NCBI GenBank assembly: GCA_963931055.1
Contig: OZ006987.1
Location: 1,922,001-1,986,000 of the forward strand
Source: Coprenecus sp949297365
GTDB taxonomy: Bacteria > Bacteroidota > Bacteroidia > Bacteroidales > UBA932
Reading direction: 5' to 3'
DNA: 64,000 nt
The notes beneath the pieces are model-generated. The model was not told where the DNA came from and searched no databases. It was given only the letters and a program-made list of their open reading frames with translations. Shown here in pieces: positions 51,194 through 58,311 of the stretch; position 1 is the stretch's first letter; every line of letters starts with the position of its first letter. The translations under genes were made by a program, and so were the position numbers.

Positions 51194-51530
51194 CCAGTAT
51201 TCCACAGATTACGCTACCGATAACGTACAACAGGAACATCTGGATATTCCCGCCCTGGAGCATTGTCACAGCCTCGTTGGAGAATGTCGAAAATGTCGTG
51301 AAGCCACCGCACAGACCTGTCGTGAGCAGCAGACACAGGGCGGAAGGAGTCTCGGAGTATTTGGAGAACAGGCCGTAGAGCAGACCGATCAGCAGACAGC
51401 CGGCGATATTGACTATGAAGGTGGCTGTCGGGAAGCCGCTCCCGCGGGGCGGAAGAGCCAGCGATACGAGATACCGCAGTATGCCGCCTGCACAGCTGCC
51501 TAATCCGACGATAAGAATGGACTTGATCAT
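51162..51530 (-). CDS. crcB: CrcB/Fluc fluoride channel
   Basis: 122 residues from Met 51530 (MIKSILIVGLGSCAGGILRY). Four membrane helices with the Fluc signatures ATFIVNIAGCLLIGLLYGLF and TGLCGGFTTFSTFSNEAVTM. The dual-topology channel exports fluoride. The start overlaps the CAT-like gene's stop (ATGA), so the two are coupled. Its 3' end overlaps RhuM copy 2 by 32 bases on the opposite strand. No fluoride riboswitch was recognised upstream. Confidence 0.94.
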   Translation of the reverse strand: MIKSILIVGLGSCAGGILRYLVSLALPPRGSGFPTATFIVNIAGCLLIGLLYGLFSKYSETPSALCLLLTTGLCGGFTTFSTFSNEAVTMLQGGNIQMFLLYVIGSVICGILATLGGYVLVR

Positions 51531-52138
51531 AGCAGAACGGCTTTCTGGAGACGGTCGAGGAACATCGCGGCGTGCGCTCCGTCCATCTGGGTGTGGTGGA
51601 ACTGGAATGAGACGGTCAGGGTCTTGCGGAAAAAATGCCGCCTGTACCGGCCCCATATCAGGAAAGGGTTGTTGAAGATACCGCTGTACATGCCTACGGC
51701 CCCGTCTATATCGTACCGGGCGAGGGCGGAGGTGCCTATGACCATGCTGTCGGTGATGTCGTGGTTCCTGCATCCCTCCGCCACCTCCGCCGTCAGCCGC
51801 AGATAGTCCCGGTTGAACGCCGCCAGGTCCTCCGACCAGGGGATGTCGCAGGAGCTGACCTCACCCCGGCTGTCCGCGACAATAGTGTTCACGGCGATGG
51901 AGTCATACTGCATCAGCTTCCGTCCGACCGGCAGCATGTAGAACTCCTTGATGCCGCTGGCCGCCCGTCCGACACACCAGCACATCAGCATATTCAGCTT
52001 CAGCCCTTTCCTCCGGCTGAACCGGACAAGCCTCGTCACATCCACTGTCTTTATCAGCGTGACCATCGGCATAGGCGCGTCCATCCACAGCCGGAACGCC
52101 TCGGCCCTTGTCGTTTCTTCGGGGTTGATTTCTCTCAT
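51527..52138 (-). CDS. chloramphenicol-acetyltransferase-like protein (CatA fold)
   Basis: 203 residues, near the usual 210-220. The CatA family shows NMLMCWCVGRAASGIKEFYM, a central GTSALARYDIDGAV and the catalytic FHHTQMDGAHAAMFLDRLQ, with the HHxxxDG motif near the C-terminus. Family members without proven chloramphenicol activity are common in Bacteroidota, so antibiotic resistance is not assured. Translationally coupled to crcB. It is divergent from the flavodoxin-like gene across a short promoter region. Confidence 0.88.
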   Translation of the reverse strand: MREINPEETTRAEAFRLWMDAPMPMVTLIKTVDVTRLVRFSRRKGLKLNMLMCWCVGRAASGIKEFYMLPVGRKLMQYDSIAVNTIVADSRGEVSSCDIPWSEDLAAFNRDYLRLTAEVAEGCRNHDITDSMVIGTSALARYDIDGAVGMYSGIFNNPFLIWGRYRRHFFRKTLTVSFQFHHTQMDGAHAAMFLDRLQKAVLL

Positions 52139-52183
52139 TGTGATAATGATTTTTAAAGGGCGGCAAAATTACAATAATTTGGA

Positions 52184-52214
52184 TTGCTGCAAACTGTCTG
52201 ATTTTATAAATTTG
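52184..52214 (+). promoter_or_regulatory. promoter of the flavodoxin-family gene
   Basis: TTG (52184-52186), 20 bases, TAAATTTG (52207-52214), 24 bases before the ATG. On the other strand TAATTTTG (52176-52169) is a likely -7 box for the CAT-like gene. Confidence 0.65.
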
Positions 52215-52238
52215 CGTTGTATTAAAATTCAGGATACA

Positions 52239-52847
52239 ATGAAAGTACTTTTAATCAACGGAAGCCCGAGAAGCAACGGAAATACATTCACGGCCCTGAA
52301 GGAAGTGGCCGGGGCCCTCGATGCGGAGGGAGTGGAAACTGAAATAGTGTCAATAGGGGCGAAGGCCGTCCAGGGCTGCATCGCCTGCCGCAAATGCGCG
52401 GAACTGGGCCGCTGCGTGTTCAATGACGGACTCTACAGCAGTATATGGGAAAAACTCCGGACTGCGGACGGCATCGTCATCGGCTCTCCGGTATATTATG
52501 CCGGGCCCAACGGTTCGCTCTGTGCACTGCTGGACCGGCTCTTCTATTCAGCCTCGCAGCTGCTGGAGTACAAGCCGGCCGCAGCGGTGGCAGTCTGCCG
52601 GAGGGGAGGAGCCAGCGCGGCATTGGACCGTCTGAACAAATATTTTTCCATCAGCAATATGCCGGTGGTCAGTTCCCAGTACTGGAATATCGCATACGGC
52701 TCTCAGCCCGGCGAGGCGGCCCGGGATGCCGAGGGCATGCAGACCATGCGCACTCTCGGCCGCAACATGGCCTGGGTACTGAAAGGCCTTAAGACTCAGC
52801 CCCTGCCAGGGAAAGAGCCCGCCGTCAAGACCAACTTCGTCCGATAG
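52239..52847 (+). CDS. flavodoxin-family NAD(P)H-dependent reductase
   Basis: 202 residues from Met 52239. Start MKVLLINGSPRSNGNTFTAL contains the phosphate loop GSPRSNGNT. GCIACRKCAELGRC gives a cysteine cluster, and IVIGSPVYYAGPNGSLCALL contacts FMN. Typical of the multimeric flavodoxin/iron-sulfur flavoprotein group; likely reduces quinones or nitro compounds. It shares the layout of the protein at 32.2-32.8 kb but is longer. An in-frame start at 51948 runs antisense into the CAT-like gene and is rejected. Confidence 0.88.
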   Translation: MKVLLINGSPRSNGNTFTALKEVAGALDAEGVETEIVSIGAKAVQGCIACRKCAELGRCVFNDGLYSSIWEKLRTADGIVIGSPVYYAGPNGSLCALLDRLFYSASQLLEYKPAAAVAVCRRGGASAALDRLNKYFSISNMPVVSSQYWNIAYGSQPGEAARDAEGMQTMRTLGRNMAWVLKGLKTQPLPGKEPAVKTNFVR

Positions 52848-52960
52848 TCAGTAAGCGGCGGAATCCGTAAAATGCGTACAGACCTCAGTAAATCAGATAC
52901 TGGGGTCTGTTGTTTTTGGGAATATCTTTGCCAGTCATTGCACAAGAAAATTCAGGATTT

Positions 52961-53938
52961 ATGGAAGAACAACTCAACCTCACCCAGGAGTGGGACAAGG
53001 TATTCCCTCAGAGCGACAAGGTGACCCACAGCAAGATCACCTTCCACAACCGCTATGGCGTAACACTCGCCGCAGACCTCTACATTCCCAAGAATACGGA
53101 TGGCAGCAAGTTGCCCGCAATAGCCGTCAGCGGTCCTTTCGGAGCCGTGAAGGAGCAGGCATCCGGACTGTATGCGCAGACATTGGCCGAACGCGGCTTT
53201 CTGACCATTGCCTTCGACCCTTCGTTTACCGGAGAGAGCGGCGGACAGCCCCGTTATGTCGCCTCGCCCGACATCAATACGGAGGATTTCTGCGCAGCGG
53301 TGGACTACCTGTCCACCCGTGAGGATGTGGATCCGGAGCGCATCGGCATCCTGGGCATCTGCGGCTGGGGCGGACTGGCGGTCAATGCAGCGGCAATAGA
53401 CACCCGCATCAAGGCCACGGTGGCTTCTACGATGTACGACTTGAGCCGGTGTACAGCCAACGGCTATTTCGATGCAGCGGACAATGCCGATGCCCGCCTC
53501 GAGACCCGCCGTCAGCTCAGCGCCCAGCGTACCGAGGACTACCGGAACGGCACATACGCGCTTGCCGGAGGAGTCATCGACCCTCTGCCTGAGGACGCTC
53601 CCCAGTTCGTGAAGGACTACTACGCCTATTACAAGACTCCGCGCGGCTATCACGGGCGTTCGCTCAATTCCAACAACGGGTGGAACAGGACCTCCTCATT
53701 GTCCTTCCTCAATATGCCGCTCCTGACGTATGCCGATGAAATCCAGAGCGCAGTCCTCCTCGTTCACGGCGAGAACGCCCATTCCCGCTATTTCAGCGAG
53801 GATACCTACAAGAAGCTTCAGGGCGACAACAAGCAGCTGCTCATCGTCCCCGGCGCAGTCCACACCGACCTCTACGACAACCTCGAGAAGATTCCCTTCG
53901 ACCGGATAGAGGCCTTCTTCCGCGAGTACCTTAAGTAA
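52961..53938 (+). CDS. alpha/beta hydrolase (dienelactone-hydrolase-like), signal peptide apparently lost
   Basis: 325 residues from ATG 52961 (MEEQLNLTQEWDKVFPQSDK). Alpha/beta hydrolase fold with nucleophile elbow GICGWGG, which places Cys at the usual Ser position as in dienelactone hydrolase, the acid region VLLVHGENAHSRYFSED, and catalytic His in PGAVHTDLYDN. Upstream, in frame, lies FLGISLPVIAQENSG, which looks like the end of a signal peptide, but only a TTG (52910) could start it. A TATCTTTG box at 52923-52930 sits inside that stretch. The protein may now be cytoplasmic. Confidence 0.8.
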   Translation: MEEQLNLTQEWDKVFPQSDKVTHSKITFHNRYGVTLAADLYIPKNTDGSKLPAIAVSGPFGAVKEQASGLYAQTLAERGFLTIAFDPSFTGESGGQPRYVASPDINTEDFCAAVDYLSTREDVDPERIGILGICGWGGLAVNAAAIDTRIKATVASTMYDLSRCTANGYFDAADNADARLETRRQLSAQRTEDYRNGTYALAGGVIDPLPEDAPQFVKDYYAYYKTPRGYHGRSLNSNNGWNRTSSLSFLNMPLLTYADEIQSAVLLVHGENAHSRYFSEDTYKKLQGDNKQLLIVPGAVHTDLYDNLEKIPFDRIEAFFREYLK

Positions 53939-54210
53939 AGCCGCTTGACATAAAACCAGCTACGCGGAACTCAGCCAACGCAGAGAGTCTGTAATGTAGG
54001 TAATCTGGCATTCTGCTGAATGATAATGAATTAGGCGGTTTTGACAGAAACAGACTGAAGGGTATGACTTGGGCATGGGAATCTCAATATCGGTCATAGA
54101 GGCACTGTAGCGGGGGTAGAGATTCTTTGACTCCTTTTCTATCAGGTAAGTCTGTAATTTTTGTACTGGGTGTAAGTGTGTGGAAATTAGTTTTCTATGT
54201 AAAATATAAG

Positions 54211-54254
54211 GATAACAGACTGTCCGTTTCCACCCTCAGTCTGTTATCTCTTAT
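54211..54254 (+). terminator. hairpin with perfect 12-bp arms, terminator-like
   Basis: GATAACAGACTG (54211-54222) pairs with CAGTCTGTTATC (54237-54248), loop 14 bases, followed by TCTTATT. It lies about 270 bases past the hydrolase stop, so it may end a separate short transcript. Confidence 0.5.
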
Positions 54255-54401
54255 TTAGACGTAGTTTGTTTAAATTCAGCACTTTAACACAAAAAGAACG
54301 AAACAGACTCATCGGACCCGAAGTCATGCCGCTGCGGGTCCAGTCCGGTCAGTCCGGTTATTGATTCTTGCCGCGGCGGAGGTTTTACAATATTTTGATT
54401 C

Positions 54402-54432
54402 AAAAAATCATACACACACTGTGTGATTTTTT
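54402..54432. terminator. bidirectional A/T-flanked hairpin
   Basis: AAAAAATCA (54402-54410) pairs with TGATTTTTT (54424-54432), and the interior ACACACACTGTGTG extends the stem. The A-run and T-run allow termination in either direction. Confidence 0.6.
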
Positions 54433-54540
54433 ACATTCTGAAGTTTATTGTGTTTGTCAATAAGTTGATTAATAGGGTGCTGGGATTTGTGGCACAGTCT
54501 TGGCTAAATCAAGCGCAGTAAGTAAGTTTACAGTATTGTC

Positions 54541-55575
54541 ATGAAATCGTTCCTCAACTTCATCCGCAAGAACGGGCTCTACGACTTTATCAACCTTTTC
54601 GGTCTGACGGTCTCCCTGGCCTTCGTGCTGCTGCTGGCAGTGTTCGTGAGCCGGCAGCTGACCACCGACGCGTTCCAGAAGAATGCCGACCGCATCTATC
54701 TCTATGCCAATGAGAATTTTATCGGCAGCGCATATTATCTCCAGAAGCACATGCTGGACCATTTTCCTGAGGTGGAGAAGGCTACCTCGTATCTATCGGC
54801 CTCCGGTATGTCCGGCCTCGGTGAACTGACCATCGCCGGCAGCACCACGGCTGTGACGGCTCAGACCTCATACGCCGACAGTTCCTTCTTCGATATGTTC
54901 TCGTTCCCCTTGCTCAGCGGCTCCGTCGAGGCGTGGAAGGCCTCGGACCGAAGCGCGGTCATCAGCCGGAGCTTTGCCGACGCGCATTTTCCCGGCAGGG
55001 ACCCGGTAGGTCAGACATTGACCTACAATGTGCTGGGCGATGATGAGGACTACACGTTTACGATAGCGGCTGTGATGGAGGATATCGACCACTCGGTCAT
55101 CAGGTACTGCGACGTGATGTGCCGGGCCGATTTCATGACGGAACTCAACAGGGCAAACGACGAGGAGATGAGCAACACGGGTATGTTCGACACTTTCATC
55201 ATGACCTGGCCGAACTCCGATATACAGGCTAAGATACCGGGGTTCAGGGACTACTTAGGAGAAGTGTGGTGGGCTTACTCAGAGAATATGGTGGACAAGG
55301 TCTTCGGTGCCGATAAGGGCCTCATCCTGCGTCAGATCGCCTCGTCCTACCTGCTGCTCTCGCTGATTGCCTTTGTCGTCTCCGTTCCCGTCAGCTGGCT
55401 GCTCACCGACGCATGGCTCAGCCAGTTCTCCTACACCGCCGCTCCATGGCTCCAGTGGGTTCTCATCCTAGCTTCCGGAGTCCTCTCCTGCGCCATTGCC
55501 TTCCTCACCATTCTCTACCAGAGCATTGTCGCCATCAATACTGCTCCGGTCATCGCGCTGCGCAAGGAAGACTGA
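54541..55575 (+). pseudogene. FtsX/MacB-type ABC permease with large in-frame internal deletion
   Basis: 344 residues where the Bacteroidota family has about 780. The first membrane helix (INLFGLTVSLAFVLLLAVFV) and the first MacB-like periplasmic domain are present to about residue 240 (SFFDMFSFPLLSGSVEAW, GRDPVGQTL). The sequence then passes through WWAYSENMVDKVFGADKG straight into the last two helices of the family (LLLSLIAFVVSVPVSWLL, VLILASGVLSCAIAFLTIL) and the C-terminal tail PVIALRKED. Roughly 430 residues are missing, including helices 2-5 and the second periplasmic domain. It cannot work as a normal permease; whether the product is stable is unknown. Confidence 0.75.
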
Positions 55576-55581
55576 TGTATT

Positions 55582-56139
55582 TTACAGCCGGCGGAGGATA
55601 CGCGCGGGATTGCCGGCGCAGACGGTGTGTGGCGGGACGCTGCGGGTAACGACGCTGCCGGCACCGATGACCGAGCCCTCGCCGATGGAGACGCCGGGGA
55701 GGACGGTGACATTGCCGCCTAGCCAGACATTATCTCCGATGGTGATGGGGAGGGCCTTCTCAATGCCCTTGTTGCGCTCCTGCGCATTGAGGGGGTGGAC
55801 GGCGGTGAGCAGGCTGCAGCCCGGACCTATGAAGACATGGGAGCCGATGGTGACGGGGGCCTCGTCGAGTACGGTCATGTTGAAATTGATATAGGTATCG
55901 TCACCTATGGATATCTGGGTGCCGTAGTCGCAGAAGAAGGGGGAGAGGATGACGACATTGCGGCCCATGTGGCCGATGAGCGAGCGCAGTAGGATGTCGC
56001 GGGTAGCTGTGTCCCTTGGGTGCAGCCGGTTGAGCTCATAGATCTTGTCGCGGCAGGTCATCAGCTCCGCCGTCAGCTCGGGGTTGCCCACGGCATCGTA
56101 CCATTCGCCGCTCAGCATTTTTTCTTTGGCAGTAGTCAT
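55582..56139 (-). CDS. maltose/galactoside-type O-acetyltransferase
   Basis: 185 residues from Met 56139 (MTTAKEKMLSGEWYDAVGNP). The N-terminal Mac domain is followed by a left-handed beta-helix: YGTQISIGDDTYINFNMTVL, VTIGSHVFIGPGCSLLTAVH (catalytic His), IGDNVWLGGNVTVLPGVSIG, then a loop and AGNPARILRRL. Close to Maa/LacA enzymes that acetylate sugars with acetyl-CoA. It converges with the shortened permease gene, six bases between their stops, and is divergent from fumarase. Confidence 0.93.
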   Translation of the reverse strand: MTTAKEKMLSGEWYDAVGNPELTAELMTCRDKIYELNRLHPRDTATRDILLRSLIGHMGRNVVILSPFFCDYGTQISIGDDTYINFNMTVLDEAPVTIGSHVFIGPGCSLLTAVHPLNAQERNKGIEKALPITIGDNVWLGGNVTVLPGVSIGEGSVIGAGSVVTRSVPPHTVCAGNPARILRRL

Positions 56140-56178
56140 TTCGTGTGTGCAGTCGGTTAATCGCGTGCGCAAAATTAC

Positions 56179-56186
56179 TATCTTTG
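56179..56186 (+). promoter_or_regulatory. -7 box of the fumarase gene
   Basis: TATCTTTG, 29 bases before the ATG. The -33 region reads GGTTAA rather than TTG. Confidence 0.6.
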
Positions 56187-56215
56187 CCATCACGAAACAA
56201 TAAATAACAACAGAT

Positions 56216-57856
56216 ATGGAATTCAAATACGAGGAACTTTTCCAGATGGGTGAGGATACCACCAAGTATCATCTTGTCACCAAGGACTATGTGTCTACCG
56301 CTCAGTTCGATGGCGAGGAAATTCTGAAAGTCGATCCCGAGGGACTCAGGCTGATAGCCCGCCAGGCTTTCCACGATGTGGCCTTCATGCTCCGTCCCGA
56401 GCACAACGAGATGGTGGCCAGGATTCTCAATGACCCCGAGGCCAGCCGCAACGATAAGGCCGTGGCCCTGACCATGCTGCTCAACGCCGATGTGGCCAAG
56501 AATCAGAAACTGCCTTTCTGCCAGGATACAGGTACAGCGATCGTAGTGGCCAAGAAGGGCCGCCGGGTATGGGTGGACAAGACTGCCGACGGCTCCCGTA
56601 TCAGCGACGAGGAGGCCCTCCAGCACGGCGTCTACGACACCTACACCACTGACAACCTGCGTTATTCCCAGACTCTTCCCCTGGATATGTACAAGGAGAA
56701 GAACTCCGGCAACAATCTGCCCGCTCAGGTGGACATCTACGCCACCGAGGGCGGCGAGTACAAGTTCCTGTTCATCGCCAAGGGCGGCGGCTCGGCCAAC
56801 AAGACATTCCTCTTCCAGGAGACCAAGGCCCTGCTCAACCCTGAGAATCTCGAGAACTTCCTGATCGAGAAGATGAAGACCCTCGGTACGGCAGCCTGCC
56901 CTCCCTACCACATAGCATTCGTAATCGGCGGCTCTTCGGCAGAGACCAACCTCAAGACCGTAAAGCTCGCCTCCGCCAAGTACTACGACAACCTGCCCAC
57001 CACCGGTGATGACCTCGGCCGCGCCTTCCGCGACATCGAGCTGGAGCAGAAGCTCTTCAAGGCAGCCTGCAACATCGGCCTCGGCGCCCAGTTCGGCGGT
57101 AAGTACTTCGCCCACGACATCCGCGTGATCCGTCTGCCCCGTCACGGCGCGTCCTGCCCTGTCGGCCTCGGAGTATCCTGCAGCGCTGACCGCAACATCA
57201 AGGGTAAGATCAACAAGGACGGTATCTGGCTCGAGGACCTGGACAGCAACCCCATCCGTCTCGTTCCCGAGCAGCTGCGCGGCGGCTTCGCCAAGCATTC
57301 CGGCGGTGTGAAAATAGACCTGAACCGCCCGATGAAGGAAGTCCTCGCCGACCTGTCCCAGTATCCCGTATCGACATTCCTCCTGCTCAGCGGCACCATC
57401 ATCGTAGGCCGCGACATCGCCCACGCCAAGCTGAAAGAGCGCATCGAAAGCGGAGAGGGCCTGCCCCAGTACATGAAGGAGCACCCGATCTACTACGCCG
57501 GCCCCGCCAAGACCCCCGAGGGAATGCCCTCCGGCAGCTTCGGCCCCACCACAGCCGGCCGTATGGACAGTTATGTGGATCTCTTCCAGGAGAATGGCGG
57601 CAGCATGATCATGATCGCCAAGGGCAACCGCAGCCAGCAGGTGACCGATGCCTGCAAGAAGCACGGCGGCTTCTATCTCGGCAGCATCGGCGGCCCCGCT
57701 GCCATCCTGGCTCAGGACAATATCAAGAAGGTCGAGCTCCTCGAGTATCCCGAACTCGGCATGGAGGCCATCTGGAAGATCGAGGTAGTTGACTTCCCCG
57801 CCTTCATCCTCGTGGACGACAAAGGCAACGACTTCTTCAAGACTGTCCTCAAATAG
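56216..57856 (+). CDS. fumarate hydratase class I (iron-sulfur)
   Basis: 546 residues, the full length of one-subunit FumA/FumB-type enzymes that interconvert fumarate and malate. Cysteines suited to bind the oxygen-labile [4Fe-4S] cluster are Cys102 in LPFCQDTGTA, one in FKAACNIGLGAQFGG and one in RHGASCPVGLGVSC. The C-terminal beta domain has SGTIIVGRDIAHAKLKERIE and FGPTTAGRMDSYVDLFQENG. Anaerobic use in the reductive branch of the citric acid cycle is expected in Bacteroidales. A strong terminator follows. Confidence 0.95.
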   Translation: MEFKYEELFQMGEDTTKYHLVTKDYVSTAQFDGEEILKVDPEGLRLIARQAFHDVAFMLRPEHNEMVARILNDPEASRNDKAVALTMLLNADVAKNQKLPFCQDTGTAIVVAKKGRRVWVDKTADGSRISDEEALQHGVYDTYTTDNLRYSQTLPLDMYKEKNSGNNLPAQVDIYATEGGEYKFLFIAKGGGSANKTFLFQETKALLNPENLENFLIEKMKTLGTAACPPYHIAFVIGGSSAETNLKTVKLASAKYYDNLPTTGDDLGRAFRDIELEQKLFKAACNIGLGAQFGGKYFAHDIRVIRLPRHGASCPVGLGVSCSADRNIKGKINKDGIWLEDLDSNPIRLVPEQLRGGFAKHSGGVKIDLNRPMKEVLADLSQYPVSTFLLLSGTIIVGRDIAHAKLKERIESGEGLPQYMKEHPIYYAGPAKTPEGMPSGSFGPTTAGRMDSYVDLFQENGGSMIMIAKGNRSQQVTDACKKHGGFYLGSIGGPAAILAQDNIKKVELLEYPELGMEAIWKIEVVDFPAFILVDDKGNDFFKTVLK

Positions 57857-57879
57857 AGAGGCCGTCAGGAATTTTAAGG

Positions 57880-57921
57880 AAAATGGCCCGGTCCGCAGAA
57901 CTTGCAGGACCGGGCCATTTT
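57880..57921. terminator. bidirectional rho-independent terminator
   Basis: Perfect 15-base arms AAAATGGCCCGGTCC (57880-57894) and GGACCGGGCCATTTT (57907-57921), loop 12 bases, with flanking A and T runs. It separates fumarase from the convergent YbaN-like gene, nine bases further on. Confidence 0.92.
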
Positions 57922-57929
57922 CATTCTTA

Positions 57930-58283
57930 TTACTTGGTCTTGAAAGACAATATGTGAATAGTGACCCCGACGGCAATGGCGGCCAGCAGAACTCGTAGCC
58001 ACAGCGGCCGGACTAGGATGATGCTCAGGGCAATGGTCAGCCACAGGGTCGTGACCGAGACGGCCTTCACCCTCCGGGAGATGCACTTGTGCTCCTGGAA
58101 GTCCCGGATATAAGGCCCCAGATTGGGATGCGCCATCAGCCATCCATGCAGCCGTGGCGACCCCTTCATCCAGCACCACGCCGTCAGCAGCAGGAAAGGG
58201 GTGGTCGGCAGAACCGGCAGGAACATCCCGGTCACACCCAGCCCGAGCGACACGGCACCCAATATGATCAGCAGATAATTCAC
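57930..58283 (-). CDS. YbaN/DUF454 inner-membrane protein
   Basis: 117 residues. Membrane helices LLIILGAVSLGLGVTGMFLP and the DUF454 hallmark LPVLPTTPFLLLTAWCWMKG, then HPNLGPYIRDFQEHKCISRR before two further helices. Function unknown; conserved across bacteria. It is the last gene of the minus-strand tpiA-prmA-tricorn series, 28 bases after the protease gene. Confidence 0.93.
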   Translation of the reverse strand: MNYLLIILGAVSLGLGVTGMFLPVLPTTPFLLLTAWCWMKGSPRLHGWLMAHPNLGPYIRDFQEHKCISRRVKAVSVTTLWLTIALSIILVRPLWLRVLLAAIAVGVTIHILSFKTK

Positions 58284-58311
58284 CCTCTTCCGTATGTGGT
58301 TGAGGGCCGGT

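Larger units (their letters stand above)
53939..54540. other. 600-bp gene-free stretch with three strong hairpins
   Basis: No frame with coding character. It contains a perfect 12-bp-arm hairpin (54211-54248), GGACCCG (54314-54320) paired with CGGGTCC (54335-54341), and an A/T-tailed hairpin (54402-54432). Base composition falls well below that of the flanking genes. It may hold an unrecognised RNA or the remains of deleted genes. Confidence 0.5.

Noticed and set aside
51531..52140. Fluoride riboswitch for crcB
   Set aside because: crcB is translated from within the CAT-like gene's stop and no crcB-motif pseudoknot was recognised upstream of the operon.
53939..54540. tRNA or other standard RNA gene in the gap
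   Set aside because: No cloverleaf with a conserved T-loop GTTCRA and acceptor pairing was found; the hairpins look like terminators.
56036..57976. 646-codon open frame antisense to fumarase
   Set aside because: It mirrors the codon bias of the fumarase gene, has low-complexity Ala/Gly/Val/Glu composition and no domain; fumarase on the other strand is complete with promoter and terminator.
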